Shown here: positions 45,286 through 53,348 of the stretch, one piece after another
How the letters are laid out: every line of letters begins with the position of its first letter
Numbering within the stretch: the first letter of the stretch is position 1
NCBI RefSeq assembly: GCF_000772085.1
Contig: NZ_CP009755.1
Location: 124,001-188,000, forward strand
Source: Curtobacterium sp. MR_MD2014
GTDB taxonomy: Bacteria; Actinomycetota; Actinomycetes; Actinomycetales; Microbacteriaceae
Direction: 5' to 3'
Length of the DNA: 64,000 bases
Program-made: the position numbers and the translations under genes
Notes under the pieces: model-generated
The model's database searches: none
What the model saw: only the letters and a program-made list of their open reading frames with translations
What the model was told of the DNA's origin: nothing

Positions 45286-45932
45286 CAGGCATCCCTGCTA
45301 TCGATAAGATTCAGGACCGCGGACACCGCGCCGCCCGCCCGTAACCACTGAGAAGGGGGCGTGGCGATGGCCGCCCGCAACGGGTCTTGTGGAGTCGCCA
45401 TAAACGCCGCGTCGCTCTGCCAACCAGCTCCGTCGGCCTCGAGGGACTCAAAAATCTCTGGAAGGTTGCGAATCGTCTTCGTCGGCGGATTGCGCGGGTC
45501 GAACTGCCAGTCGGGGAAACGCAGTTCCTCATTTAGCTTGATAGGAATCAGGTGTCGACTTGCGACTCGGCGAATAAGCTCCTCGTCATCGATCTGGAGG
45601 AAGGCTTTCGTCTCGTCAACGGAAAGGGTGGCGCAGACCGAGTTGAGCCACGTCTTAACGATCTTCAGGTGCAGGTCACCCCGGCCGATTGTCCTTGCTT
45701 CTTCGCGGATGGGGATCCCCAAGCTGGACGCCACGCCCTCGAGGAGGAGCTTCCAATCGTCGGCGGACAGAGATGGATCGGCTGGCTGCATCGATCGCAT
45801 GTACTGCGTCAGCGCTTCGACAAGCCATGTGCCGTCAACCTCGAGCCGAGCGACGGCCTGCGCGAAGCGCTCAATCGCCTCCCTTGTTGGCAGGTGCGAG
45901 GGAGCGGCTGGCGGCTCTGAGTGACCTTGCAT
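45282..45932 (-). CDS. Protein with an MbcA/ParS-like C-terminal pattern
   Basis: 216 residues. The C-terminal 80 residues (LRFPDWQFDPRN, LPEIFESLEADGAGWQSDAAFM, DPLRAAIATPPSQWLRAGG) follow the pattern of the Xre/MbcA/ParS antitoxin C-terminal domain, which binds RES-type toxins. The middle (DETKAFLQIDDEELIRRVASRHLI) could be an excisionase-like DNA-reading helix pair. No RES toxin is adjacent; the coupled downstream gene is different. ATG 45932 is used. Confidence 0.55.
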   Translation of the reverse strand: MQGHSEPPAAPSHLPTREAIERFAQAVARLEVDGTWLVEALTQYMRSMQPADPSLSADDWKLLLEGVASSLGIPIREEARTIGRGDLHLKIVKTWLNSVCATLSVDETKAFLQIDDEELIRRVASRHLIPIKLNEELRFPDWQFDPRNPPTKTIRNLPEIFESLEADGAGWQSDAAFMATPQDPLRAAIATPPSQWLRAGGAVSAVLNLIDSRDAW

Positions 45933-46328
45933 GGGCTGCAGCTTGCACGCTCAAGCCGGGTGCTGTCCAGTGCGCCGAAATTGGTTCTGATCTGGGCTTC
46001 TTATTTTCCCCACGTATACGAGGAAAAAACGCTCCGAAGCCATCGAGAGACGCTCCGGTGATCAGCCGCGAGGCGCACTCGTCGACTCACGAGGATTGGC
46101 CGGCGGTGCGGTTGCTGTAGCGGCAAGCGCTGGGTCGACCGAATAGCTGCGATAACTGTGATTCTCGTCGGCTTGGATCCGACCCCTTGAAGTGACATGA
46201 GGCTGAGCTGTTGCGGCCGAGTGCGGGCCGGGATCGTCCGCTTGGCAGCCCAAGATGTCGCGCGTCCGCAGACGGATGCTCCTGCTGTCGGGGACGCTCG
46301 TGGAGGCTCGGGGCCTACCGTCAGCGGT
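45933..46328. other. Gene-free stretch
   Basis: No gene seen. TTTTCC (46004-46009) and GGAAAA (46022-46027) frame a weak inverted repeat around CACGTATACG. A TACCGT box at about 46317-46322 serves the next gene. Confidence 0.4.
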
Positions 46329-46517
46329 GTGAACGACGACGAGCGTGAGGCCCTGCAGTGGCTCACCGTCGAGGAGCTTGCCGCGCGGCGCAGACGGCTG
46401 GTGCGTGACTACGACAGGGAGATCCGAGGAGGACACCCGGAGGCCCAGCGGATCGCGAGCATCGAAGCGGATGCGGAGGCGATTGCGGCCGTTCAGAAGC
46501 AGCGCCGCGAACTCTGA
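46329..46517 (+). CDS. Small helical protein, 62 residues
   Basis: From GTG 46329: MNDDEREALQWLTVEELAAR then RRRLVRDYDREIRGGHPEAQRIASIEADAEAIAAVQKQRREL. It is almost entirely charged helix, probably a coiled coil. TACCGT 6 bases upstream indicates a leaderless message. The stop lies one base before the SOS box of the next gene. Unknown function. Confidence 0.6.
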   Translation: MNDDEREALQWLTVEELAARRRRLVRDYDREIRGGHPEAQRIASIEADAEAIAAVQKQRREL

Positions 46518-46533
46518 TCGAACGTATGTTCGA
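46518..46533. promoter_or_regulatory. LexA-binding SOS box
   Basis: TCGAAC-GTAT-GTTCGA, a perfect match to the actinobacterial LexA consensus TCGAAC-N4-GTTCGA. It lies just upstream of a possible -10 (GATGAT, 46542-46547) and 20 bases before ATG 46554, a position that would block initiation. Confidence 0.88.
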
Positions 46534-46553
46534 TTGAGTGCGATGATGGGGCG

Positions 46554-46856
46554 ATGGGACAGAACCGCAGGCACGGCACCGACGTCTCGCGGAACGCGAT
46601 CAACGAGTCCCTGACGAGGCCTTCGCCGGTCTCGCTGTCCGAAGACGAGATCGGCCCGATGCCGGTCGTCGACGTCGTCGACGGGGACACCGTGGACGTC
46701 TGGCTCAGGTTCGTCGAGGTGCGCGTGCGGGAGCGGGCGGTCGTGACCGGCTACACGGACCGCGCCGTGCGGGTGGAGGTCTCCAGGCGCGACGGCTCGA
46801 CGTACCGGGTGTGGGTCTGGAGGGGCGCGGTGACCCGCGCAGGGAGGGAGCGCTGA
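46554..46856 (+). CDS. SOS-controlled small protein, 100 residues
   Basis: MGQNRRHGTDVSRNAINESL is a polar N-terminus; the rest is beta-rich: VVDVVDGDTVDVWLRFVEV, then RAVVTGYTDRAVRVEVSRRD and YRVWVWRGAVTRAG. The end pattern (wide aromatic beta hairpin with VWVW) suggests a small barrel. No family name is known to me. The LexA box makes DNA-damage induction very likely; the message is probably leaderless. Confidence 0.72.
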   Translation: MGQNRRHGTDVSRNAINESLTRPSPVSLSEDEIGPMPVVDVVDGDTVDVWLRFVEVRVRERAVVTGYTDRAVRVEVSRRDGSTYRVWVWRGAVTRAGRER

Positions 46857-46907
46857 ACGAGGCTCGTGGGGCCAGGGCTACGTGAGCACTCCTGGCCCCG
46901 CTCGAGA

Positions 46908-47258
46908 TCAGTGCGCCGCGTCGTAGGCGTCGCGGACGCTCTGTGCGATGCGACCGCGGGTGGAGACCTCGTAGCCATTGGCGTTGGCCCACTCGCGGAT
47001 CTTCGCGAGCTCGTCCGCATTCCCGCGAGGCTTCGAGGCAGACCCGGAAGAAGTGGGTCGAGAAGCGCTCGCGCCGACCTTGCGGGCTGCTGCGATGTAG
47101 TCGGAGAACGCCTCGCGGAACTTGTCCGCGTTGTCGTTCGACAGGTCGATCTCGTAGTTGTTGCCGTCGAAGCCGAAGTGCACCGTGGTGCCGGCGCCGT
47201 CCTGCAGCTCTTCGTCGGTGAGGTCGTCGACGAGGGTGGTGATGACTTTCTGCGCCAT
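46908..47258 (-). CDS. lsr2: Lsr2 family nucleoid-associated protein
   Basis: 116 residues. The N-terminal dimerisation domain (AQKVITTLVDDLTDEELQDG, VHFGFDGNNYEIDLS) is followed by a linker and the C-terminal AT-hook-like domain with a GYEVSTRGRI segment, where RGR enters the minor groove of AT-rich DNA. It silences foreign, AT-rich genes, which fits its place in a lower-GC island. A GGAGAAT site precedes the ATG. The island copy may be additional to a chromosomal one. Confidence 0.94.
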   Translation of the reverse strand: MAQKVITTLVDDLTDEELQDGAGTTVHFGFDGNNYEIDLSNDNADKFREAFSDYIAAARKVGASASRPTSSGSASKPRGNADELAKIREWANANGYEVSTRGRIAQSVRDAYDAAH

Positions 47259-47514
47259 GGTGATTCTCCTATTGCGGGGCTATTGCGCTCTCACTATGAC
47301 AGATGGTTGATCACTGTGGGAAATGAATAGTCGACGTGCGCGTTTCAGGGCATGTCGATCGAATGCGGCGGGCGAAGCTCGGAGTCGCCGTTGCGGAGGC
47401 CGTCGGGTCACCTGCGACTCGGTGGCACTGAATCGCTGCAGCGGGGCGCCGCGGCCTTCGTCGGGCACCGGCGCTCAGGCTCGCCGGTCAGTTCGACCTA
47501 CTCGAGGGTCTGCA

Positions 47515-48005
47515 CGGACCGGGTGTACCACTTTTGCGTTCAGAAACCGGTACAGGCCCACGAGGCAGCTTTCCCCAGGTCAAACCGGCTTTTGAGGGCT
47601 CGTGCAGGTGTGAGTCGTGTACCAGTTCTGAGCCGTGATTTTCGAGAACCGGTACCCCCCGTGAGCCCTACTTCCCTGATTTCTCAAGGAAGTAGAAGGG
47701 TAGAGAGGCAGTTTGTACCGGTTGTACCGGTTTCTGCGGACCTCTACGCGCGCATGCGCGCATGCGCGCACACGCACACGCACACGCACACGCATAGAGT
47801 TCCCTCGAAAAAGCGGTACAGCTGGTACAGGGCGTGCTTTCCCCTGATCAGATCCGGTTTCAGGCCGTCCTGCGTCGGGTACGCGAAGTGGAACACCGCG
47901 AGCCCAGGACCGGTGAGGCGGCCAGGACTCGCCGCCTGAACTGGGCTTTTCGTTGCGTCGTCGAGCGCGAGCGTGTACCGAGAAATCCGGTACAAACCGG
48001 TACGA
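47515..48005. repeat. GTACCGGT-type repeat cluster with a CA tract
   Basis: At least eight occurrences of GGTAC/GTACC in AACCGGTACA-like or TGTACCGGTT contexts, including the direct pair TGTACCGGTTGTACCGGTT near 47715 and AATCCGGTACAAACCGGTAC near 47985. A CGCATGCGCGCATGCGCGCA palindrome and six CACACG units lie at 47751-47791. No convincing gene overlaps this 890-base gap (47259-48146). The layout resembles iterons, but no replication gene is near. Confidence 0.55.
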
Positions 48006-48146
48006 GGAAGAATCCCCCGGGGAGCAGGCGCTCATCGTGGGTTGGTTTGTGTGGTCGACGCCGGCACGGCGTGTTCGCACGGGCTGGGCGCGCCACCCCA
48101 TGGTGACGTGTCCCGTTGCTCTGGCCGCCGTTGGCGGGTGAGCGCG

Positions 48147-48640
48147 TCAAGGTGGACTTGCCGCCCTCGGTCTGTCAGCAGCGGATGACTCGCCCAGTCC
48201 TCGCGATGTGGAAGATTCCATGAACTGCAGCCCCTGCGCCGCCTCGACGCGCGCGTGCGCTTCGTCGTCGATCGCGACTCGGACGACCTCGACGCCGCTG
48301 TCACGAAGTGCCGCGGTCAGCCACGCCTTCGGCCGCAACAGGTACTGCTCGACCTCGACGTCGATGACCGCGATGACGAGCCGCGCCGCCTCGAGCTTCC
48401 GGCCAGCCCAGAGGAGCTTGAAGGCGTCCGTCGGGAGCTTTTTCGGCTGCCCGCCTCGAAGCGCGCCGATGTGCGCGTACGCCTCGACGAGGACCCTCCG
48501 GTCCTAGGGTGCTCCGTCGAGCTCGACACGGACACCGTCGTCGAACTCGACGCGCGCCGGCGCCAGCAGCATCCCAACGTGCGCCGCGATCGCGGCGATG
48601 ATCAGCGGCTCGGCGTCGCGCTGAGCGAGGGAGTCGGATG
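48147..48640 (-). pseudogene. Unknown conserved-looking gene interrupted by an in-frame TAG
   Basis: One frame reads through PLIIAAIAAHVGMLLAPARV, EFDDGVRVELDGAP, then TAG at 48504-48506, and directly continues DRRVLVEAYAHIGALRGGQP, KKLPTDAFKLLWAGRKLEAA, VIAVIDVEVEQYLLRPKAWL, and VEVVRVAIDDEAHARVEAAQ. Both halves have normal coding bias, so this is one protein (about 160 residues) broken by a nonsense mutation. No start codon precedes the first half, so it is probably also 5'-truncated. The function is not known. Confidence 0.7.
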
Positions 48641-49284
48641 CGTGCGCTGGGCTCTCGGCCGCAGCGTACCGACTGGGGGCCGCCGGCACTGGTCGGTCAC
48701 GGCGCGGCCGACTGTGGGCCATATTTGGCCGTAGCGGGGCCGCAACGCTCCCTCTCGCTGTCGCTCGCTGGTCGCTGCGGACCGATCCGCCCACCTGCTG
48801 ACCCACACATGACCGCCAACCGGTCACAGCATGGCCATCCGACGCTGAACGCGTCCGGGTGGCCCTCTTTTCCTTCCATTTGCCGTCGAGGGAGCTTCGG
48901 CGGTCGCCTCGCGGCCCAGAGCAGGCCACCCCTGGGCAGCATTTGCCCACAATTGGATCAGCCGTGGCCAGGTACGGGGCACAGAAGCTCGGTGCTGAAC
49001 GCATCGGCTGAGGCTCCCATCGTGAGGGCGCCCGGTCGCGTGGCTGGATCTGAGCCTGACCTGTTGTCACGAGCCTCGTTCACGTCCACTCCACAGTCGT
49101 GCCCGATGGGGCGAAAGGAGAACCGCAGGGCGCCGCTGAAGCGGCGGCAGCGAGGCCCGTCATGGCGTCGTTCCTCCCCCGCGACGATGAGGTTACGGCG
49201 CTACGCGAGAGGTCTCCGCGATGCTCCGACCTGCGCTGCTTGCGAGGGCGAAGGCAGCCGCGTGCCCGCGTCTGCGTCGGGGTT

Positions 49285-49516
49285 GATCAGGTGCTGATCC
49301 GCAGGCTCCTCAGCCCCTGGCGTCGCTGCGCTCCATGGGTTGATCCCCGGCGTCACGACGCCCAGAACCGTGGATCAACCCAAACCCCGACTTTCCGGGG
49401 CAAACGGATGCCACTTGATCACCACCACCAGGCTTGATCCTTCGGATCTGGTGGTGATCAAGATGAGGCTGATCCATCCGTTTCCCCCGATCACAGCAGC
49501 AATCGTGACCTCGATC
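49285..49516. repeat. GATC-rich inverted-repeat cluster
   Basis: Eleven GATC sites in 232 bases. Two inverted repeats are embedded: GGGTTGATCC/GGATCAACCC (49337-49346 and 49372-49381), and CTTGATCACC...CTGGTGGTGATCAAG (49414-49462, with a 3-base bulge). Confidence 0.6.
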
Positions 49517-49738
49517 CGTCGCTGGAGCTCCGGATGCGAGTAGGAGAAGAAAAGGGCATAAGGGGAGGTGACGCCGAGCTGCGTTTCCAGTCCGCTTCGC
49601 GACCTGGAACCTTGCTCGTCGGTCGGCACAGCCGACACCTCTTCGGGAGCCCCTGAGACTCTCGCTGCGCTCGGTCTCCGGGTCCCCCTCACCACTCGTC
49701 GCTGCGCTCCTCATGGCCCTTACTGCGTCGCTACGCTC
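49324..49738. repeat. CGCTGCGCTC short repeats
   Basis: CGCTGCGCTC occurs at 49324, 49663 and 49700, and as CGCTACGCTC at 49729; a similar CCGCTCCGCTC is near 49798. Spacing is irregular. Confidence 0.55.
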
Positions 49739-50207
49739 CTTGCCCTCCGACGCCCCATCGGGGGCGTCCTTGGGTGCCTTCCGTCGGTGCCGCCCCTCCG
49801 CTCCGCTCCCCTACGGACACCGTCGGCTGACCACGCTCTTGCGAGGCGTGGACCCGGAACGGGCAATGGTGCGTCGGTGCTCCTGGCGCTGGCCGACACG
49901 ATCCGCTGAATGATTTCGGAAATGATTTCAGTGCAGTCGGATCTGAACCCAGAGCGGGCGTCTCACGCGTGCTCAGTGACCTCCGGCGAAGCCCTTGGCT
50001 TAGAAGCTGGTTGGTCGCGGGCGCGCTGTCGCAGCCTCAGACGCGTCCGAGGGGCATCGTCAGCTGCTTCATCCGCGTACGTTTGTCACCAACTGGCTGG
50101 ACGTGTATGGTCTGCTGCAGGTCTGAATGATTGAAAAGGGCCAGAGCCATTGACGGCTCGACGAGCAGGTACGCCAAGCAACCGTTAACAGGTTCGGCTA
50201 AACGGCC

Positions 50208-50233
50208 TCCTCGAAAGCATCGACTTTCGAGGA
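50208..50233 (+). promoter_or_regulatory. Hairpin overlapping the excisionase ribosome site
   Basis: TCCTCGAAA (50208-50216) and TTTCGAGGA (50225-50233) are perfect 9-base arms around GCATCGAC. The right arm contains the GAGGA ribosome site of the excisionase, 6 bases before its ATG, so the stem would hide it; a protein operator is the alternative. Confidence 0.6.
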
Positions 50234-50239
50234 GTACCC

Positions 50240-50467
50240 ATGTCTAAGGCCGCCCTTAGTCCTTCAGTTCAGACCGGCGACTTGCTCACTCCGGACGCCC
50301 TTGCTGCTCGGCTCCACGTGACGACCCGCAACTTGCGCCAGTGGCGTGTCACTGGGGCAGGCCCGCGATTCGTTCGAGTCGGACGATTCCCGCTCTACCG
50401 TCCGGAAGCCGTCGAGGCATGGCTTCTCGAGCAGGAGTACGCCAGCACCGCCGACGAACTGCGCTGA
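50240..50467 (+). CDS. Excisionase-like helix-turn-helix protein
   Basis: 75 residues. LLTPDALAARLHVTTRNLRQWRVTGAGPRFVRVGR is a MerR/excisionase-type winged HTH (helix-turn-helix followed by the GPRFVRVG wing), then YRPEAVEAWLLEQ. It directs integrase toward excision or represses the operon. The integrase gene starts after 3 bases. Confidence 0.88.
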   Translation: MSKAALSPSVQTGDLLTPDALAARLHVTTRNLRQWRVTGAGPRFVRVGRFPLYRPEAVEAWLLEQEYASTADELR

Positions 50468-50470
50468 TCG

Positions 50471-51562
50471 ATGGGAACAGTCAAGTCCTACGAGACGAAG
50501 ACGCGGGGCAAGCTTTACGAGGTCTGGTACACCAAACCTGATGGGACTCGCGGTCATGACCGCGGCTTCCGCCGCAAGACCGATGCCTTCAACTACCTCA
50601 ACACTGTCGAGGTGTCGAAGTTGCGAGGTTCCTACGTCGATCCAACGGATGCGCGAGTGACCATCGGCGAGCTCGGGAGAGCCTGGCTCGAGATGCACCG
50701 GTTCAAGCTCACCCAAAGTAGCTTCCACTCCGTTGAAAGCTGCTGGCGCGTGCATGTCGAACCAAAGTGGGGCGGGTACGCCGTAGGCCGAGTCACCAAG
50801 CGAGACGTCCAAACGTGGCTGAACGAACTCGGGCATTCGCTCTCGCACACCTCGGTGGCGAGGGCACGAGACCTGCTCGCTGGCATCCTCGATGAAGCCG
50901 TCGAGGAGAACCGGGTGGTGAAGAATCCTGCGCGCGGCCTCACAGTCAAGAAGAAACCGATCCCCGACGAGGTGTTCCTGACGCATCGGCAGGTCGAGGC
51001 GCTGGCTTCGGAGGCCAGGTATGGCGAGCTTGTCCGGCTACTTGCGTACACCGGGCTCCGATGGGGCGAGGCGACTGCCTTGCGGGTTCGTAGCGTTGAC
51101 CCCGGTCGACGTCGTCTGAACATCCGCGAGGGAGTGACGGAGGTGAACGGTCAACACGTCCTGGGCAGTGTGAAGTCGCATGAGCGGCGCTCCGTCGCAT
51201 TTCCTGACTTCCTCGACTCGGCTGTTGCCGCGGCCTGTCGAGACAAGCACCCCGACGATCGTCTCTGGTCGTCTTCGGCCGGAGGTTTCCTCCGGCCAGG
51301 GCACTCCAGTCAGGGATGGTTCGCGAAGGCCGTCCAGCGGACGATGGCGGCCGACGCAAGCTTCCGTCGAGTCACACCACATGACCTCCGGCATACCGCT
51401 GCGTCACTCGCGATCAGCGCTGGTGCCAACGTCAAAGTCGTACAGCGGATGCTGGGCCACAAGTCGGCGAAGGTGACTCTTGACACCTACGCGGCGCTGT
51501 TCCCCGACGATCTGGACAACGTTACCTCCGCGTTGAGCCGGCAACGAGCGGAACAGCTGTAG
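50471..51562 (+). CDS. Tyrosine recombinase/phage-type integrase
   Basis: 363 residues. An N-terminal arm-binding domain (KLYEVWYTKPDGTRGHDRGF) and SAM-like core-binding domain (TIGELGRAWLEMH) precede the catalytic domain with R197 (TGLRWGE), H304 and R307 (HDLRHT), H330 (LGHKS) and nucleophile Y340 (LDTYAALF). All key residues are present, so the enzyme should be active. The stop at 51562 is followed by a GTGGTCGTGCTCGTGGTCGT tandem tract. It is paired with the excisionase upstream. It very likely mobilised some or all of the accessory region; the att site is not identified. Confidence 0.95.
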   Translation: MGTVKSYETKTRGKLYEVWYTKPDGTRGHDRGFRRKTDAFNYLNTVEVSKLRGSYVDPTDARVTIGELGRAWLEMHRFKLTQSSFHSVESCWRVHVEPKWGGYAVGRVTKRDVQTWLNELGHSLSHTSVARARDLLAGILDEAVEENRVVKNPARGLTVKKKPIPDEVFLTHRQVEALASEARYGELVRLLAYTGLRWGEATALRVRSVDPGRRRLNIREGVTEVNGQHVLGSVKSHERRSVAFPDFLDSAVAAACRDKHPDDRLWSSSAGGFLRPGHSSQGWFAKAVQRTMAADASFRRVTPHDLRHTAASLAISAGANVKVVQRMLGHKSAKVTLDTYAALFPDDLDNVTSALSRQRAEQL

Positions 51563-52052
51563 CGGTGGTCGTGCTCGTGGTCGTGGTCGTGGTGGCGGCC
51601 GCGTCCGCGGGCGCGACCTCATCCGTCTTGATGCCCGAGCCCCATTGCAGGACACCGTCTCGCATAGGGCACCTTGCCGGAATCAGTTTCGGACCAGCTA
51701 TCTGAGACAGTCGGAGCCCCGGAAGTACGTGAACGGAGACAGACGACGCTCCGTCTCGGTGAACGACCGGCTACTGAGACGTCACGGAAAAGGCCGCCTT
51801 TTCGGATATGGATGCGGGACGGCGACGATCGGCGTGGCGTCGCGATGGACGGTGCGCCCGGCTGATCCTGGTGTCAGCTGCACCCGGGAACCTCGTAATG
51901 CTCGCGAACATCGAGGCACAGCGCCAAGACCTCGCGGAGATCCGGGCCGTCGGCAGGGAACGGCGATCGTGCGCCAGGGTTGAGGGTCGCTTCATAGCAG
52001 GGCAATCGTGCCCTCCCAGATTGCTACTGTCGACACGAGTCGAGAGGGCATC
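51563..52052. other. Gene-free stretch after the integrase
   Basis: Begins with a CGTGGT tandem tract (51566-51595). From 51677 a frame MPESVSDQLSETVGAPEVRE runs 63 codons from a TTG, too weak to call. A TACTGT box near 52024 may drive the next gene. No tRNA fragment or clear att duplication is seen. Confidence 0.4.
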
Positions 52053-52226
52053 ATGAAGCGCTACGAGTACGTCACTATCAATGTGTCTGGCGATGAGCCG
52101 AAGCACGTCGCGGCCTTCAACGAGACCATCAACCGTTACGCGGCAGAGGGATGGACGGTCGCGCAGATGGTTCGCCCGTCCGTCGTCGGTCCACTTGGGG
52201 TGCTCTTCGAGCGAGACGAAGCTTAA
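52053..52226 (+). CDS. DUF4177-like small protein
   Basis: 57 residues: KRYEYVTINVSGDEPKHVAA, then FNETINRYAAEGWTVAQMVRP. The alternation of a YEYVTI strand, a helix with N-RYAAEGW, and a final strand is the DUF4177/YdiU-small domain pattern. AGAGGG precedes ATG 52053. It ends one base before the HEPN-like gene, so they are co-translated, a pattern seen in toxin-antitoxin pairs. Confidence 0.7.
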   Translation: MKRYEYVTINVSGDEPKHVAAFNETINRYAAEGWTVAQMVRPSVVGPLGVLFERDEA

Positions 52227-52227
52227 G

Positions 52228-52803
52228 GTGGCTCGCACAGAACGCCCTACCCAGGCGATGTACGCCGCGATTGGACGCACGGCGGCGGAGTCGGCCCGGG
52301 TCGAGCAGAACCTGCGCGAGTTGTTCGCGCTCTTGATCGAGTCGCCTTACGGCCGGGTGCTCGCGGCGGGCGAGGACATCTCCCGGCTTCAGCAGATGTG
52401 CCTACGAGTCGCCCGCTACAACAAGAAGATCGCCGAGGCGCAGCTGGAACAGCTGATCGCGATTGACAGGGCGATCACCGCGGCTCGGCCGCAGCGCAAC
52501 TTCCTCGTGCACTCGGTCTGGTACCGGATGAAGACGCCCGGTGAGCACTACGGTGAGCGGAGCAGCCGGCCCGCCACCTCCCGAAACGGTGCATCGACGT
52601 CAGAGCACGCCGTTTGGACACTCGATGACGCGAGGGAAGTCGCGAACTACTACGAGAAGATCGCGGGGTATTTGGAGCGGTTCATAGACCAGACATTCGA
52701 GGGCGTTCGCATTCCGCTGGTGATGAGTCGCGCCCAGGAAGAGAACATCCGGGAGCGTTGGGAGAAGCTCATGGGCGATGCCTGGCAGCTGCCGAGCGAC
52801 TAA
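52228..52803 (+). CDS. HEPN-like helical protein
   Basis: 191 residues from GTG 52228, one base after the DUF4177-like stop. It is helical throughout: AAESARVEQNLRELFALLIE, LQQMCLRVARYNKKIAEAQL, then AARPQRNFLVHSVWYRM, where R-N-F-L-V-H is an RNxxxH HEPN active-site pattern, then a C-terminal helix DAREVANYYEKIAGYLER. HEPN proteins of this layout are RNases in toxins and defence. The family assignment rests on this motif and the helical context. Confidence 0.6.
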   Translation: MARTERPTQAMYAAIGRTAAESARVEQNLRELFALLIESPYGRVLAAGEDISRLQQMCLRVARYNKKIAEAQLEQLIAIDRAITAARPQRNFLVHSVWYRMKTPGEHYGERSSRPATSRNGASTSEHAVWTLDDAREVANYYEKIAGYLERFIDQTFEGVRIPLVMSRAQEENIRERWEKLMGDAWQLPSD

Positions 52804-52961
52804 ATCAGGTCCTCAGCCTTCGCTCGGCGGCGGCCTGGATGCCCGAGAGAGCCATTCGACGACGGTGGCGAGCGCGACCAGGGCTGATCGCTGCGCACTG
52901 GTCGATGCGTTCTCGAACGAGTGTGTCCGAGAGCGGATGCCTGGGCGGACGGTTCTGCGGT

Positions 52962-53252
52962 CTACAACCCCTTGCGCTTGTTGGTCTCCCAGTAGCCGAG
53001 TACCACGTCATCCTCCGGCAGCTCTCGTTCGACGAGCAGCAGCAGACGACGTCCTTGGCGTTCGTGGGAGCGCGCAGCCGCCTCAGTCGGCCAGCCAATT
53101 TCGATGCCGTAGTTCTCGTTGAAGTCGCGAGCCCATTCGAGAATCTCGCGCTCAAGTTGGGGCGAGAACGACGGCGTGCCAGCGTCGCAAGGGCCGTCGT
53201 CGTCCCACAGCGGCCAGTCGACGCTGTACTCGTTCATCAGCCGGTAGCGCAT
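52962..53252 (-). CDS. Unknown acidic protein, 96 residues
   Basis: MRYRLMNEYSVDWPLWDDDG then LEREILEWARDFNENYGIEIGWPTEAA and LLLLVERELPEDDVVLGYWETNK. Trp and acidic residues are frequent. The pattern is that of small conserved actinobacterial proteins found near mobile elements. Codon use is normal. No function is known. Confidence 0.6.
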   Translation of the reverse strand: MRYRLMNEYSVDWPLWDDDGPCDAGTPSFSPQLEREILEWARDFNENYGIEIGWPTEAAARSHERQGRRLLLLVERELPEDDVVLGYWETNKRKGL

Positions 53253-53348
53253 ACCCGCAGGATCGCACAGCAGGCAAAACGCCGTCCGGTGGCCGATCGA
53301 TCACAGGACAGCTCTGGCGCCGGTTGGAGAGGGCTGGGCGAATCGCTG

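Larger units (their letters stand above)
48641..50207. other. 1.6-kb gene-free stretch rich in repeats
   Basis: No reading frame here has a start, ribosome site and coding bias together. It contains the GATC cluster (49285-49516), the CGCTGCGCTC repeats (49324-49738), and a direct repeat ATGATTTC (49911 and 49923). Low coding content and multiple palindromes suggest a decayed or functional control region of a mobile element. Confidence 0.5.

Noticed and set aside
47352..48101. Overlapping frames of 195 (+) and 173 (-) codons
   Set aside because: Both run through the GTACC repeat cluster and CA tract with no ribosome site or coding bias.
39588..51700. Direct repeat of the tRNA-Ser 3' end near the integrase as att site
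   Set aside because: Only 6-9 base matches (ACCGGTACC) occur, and these belong to the repeat cluster at 47515-48005.
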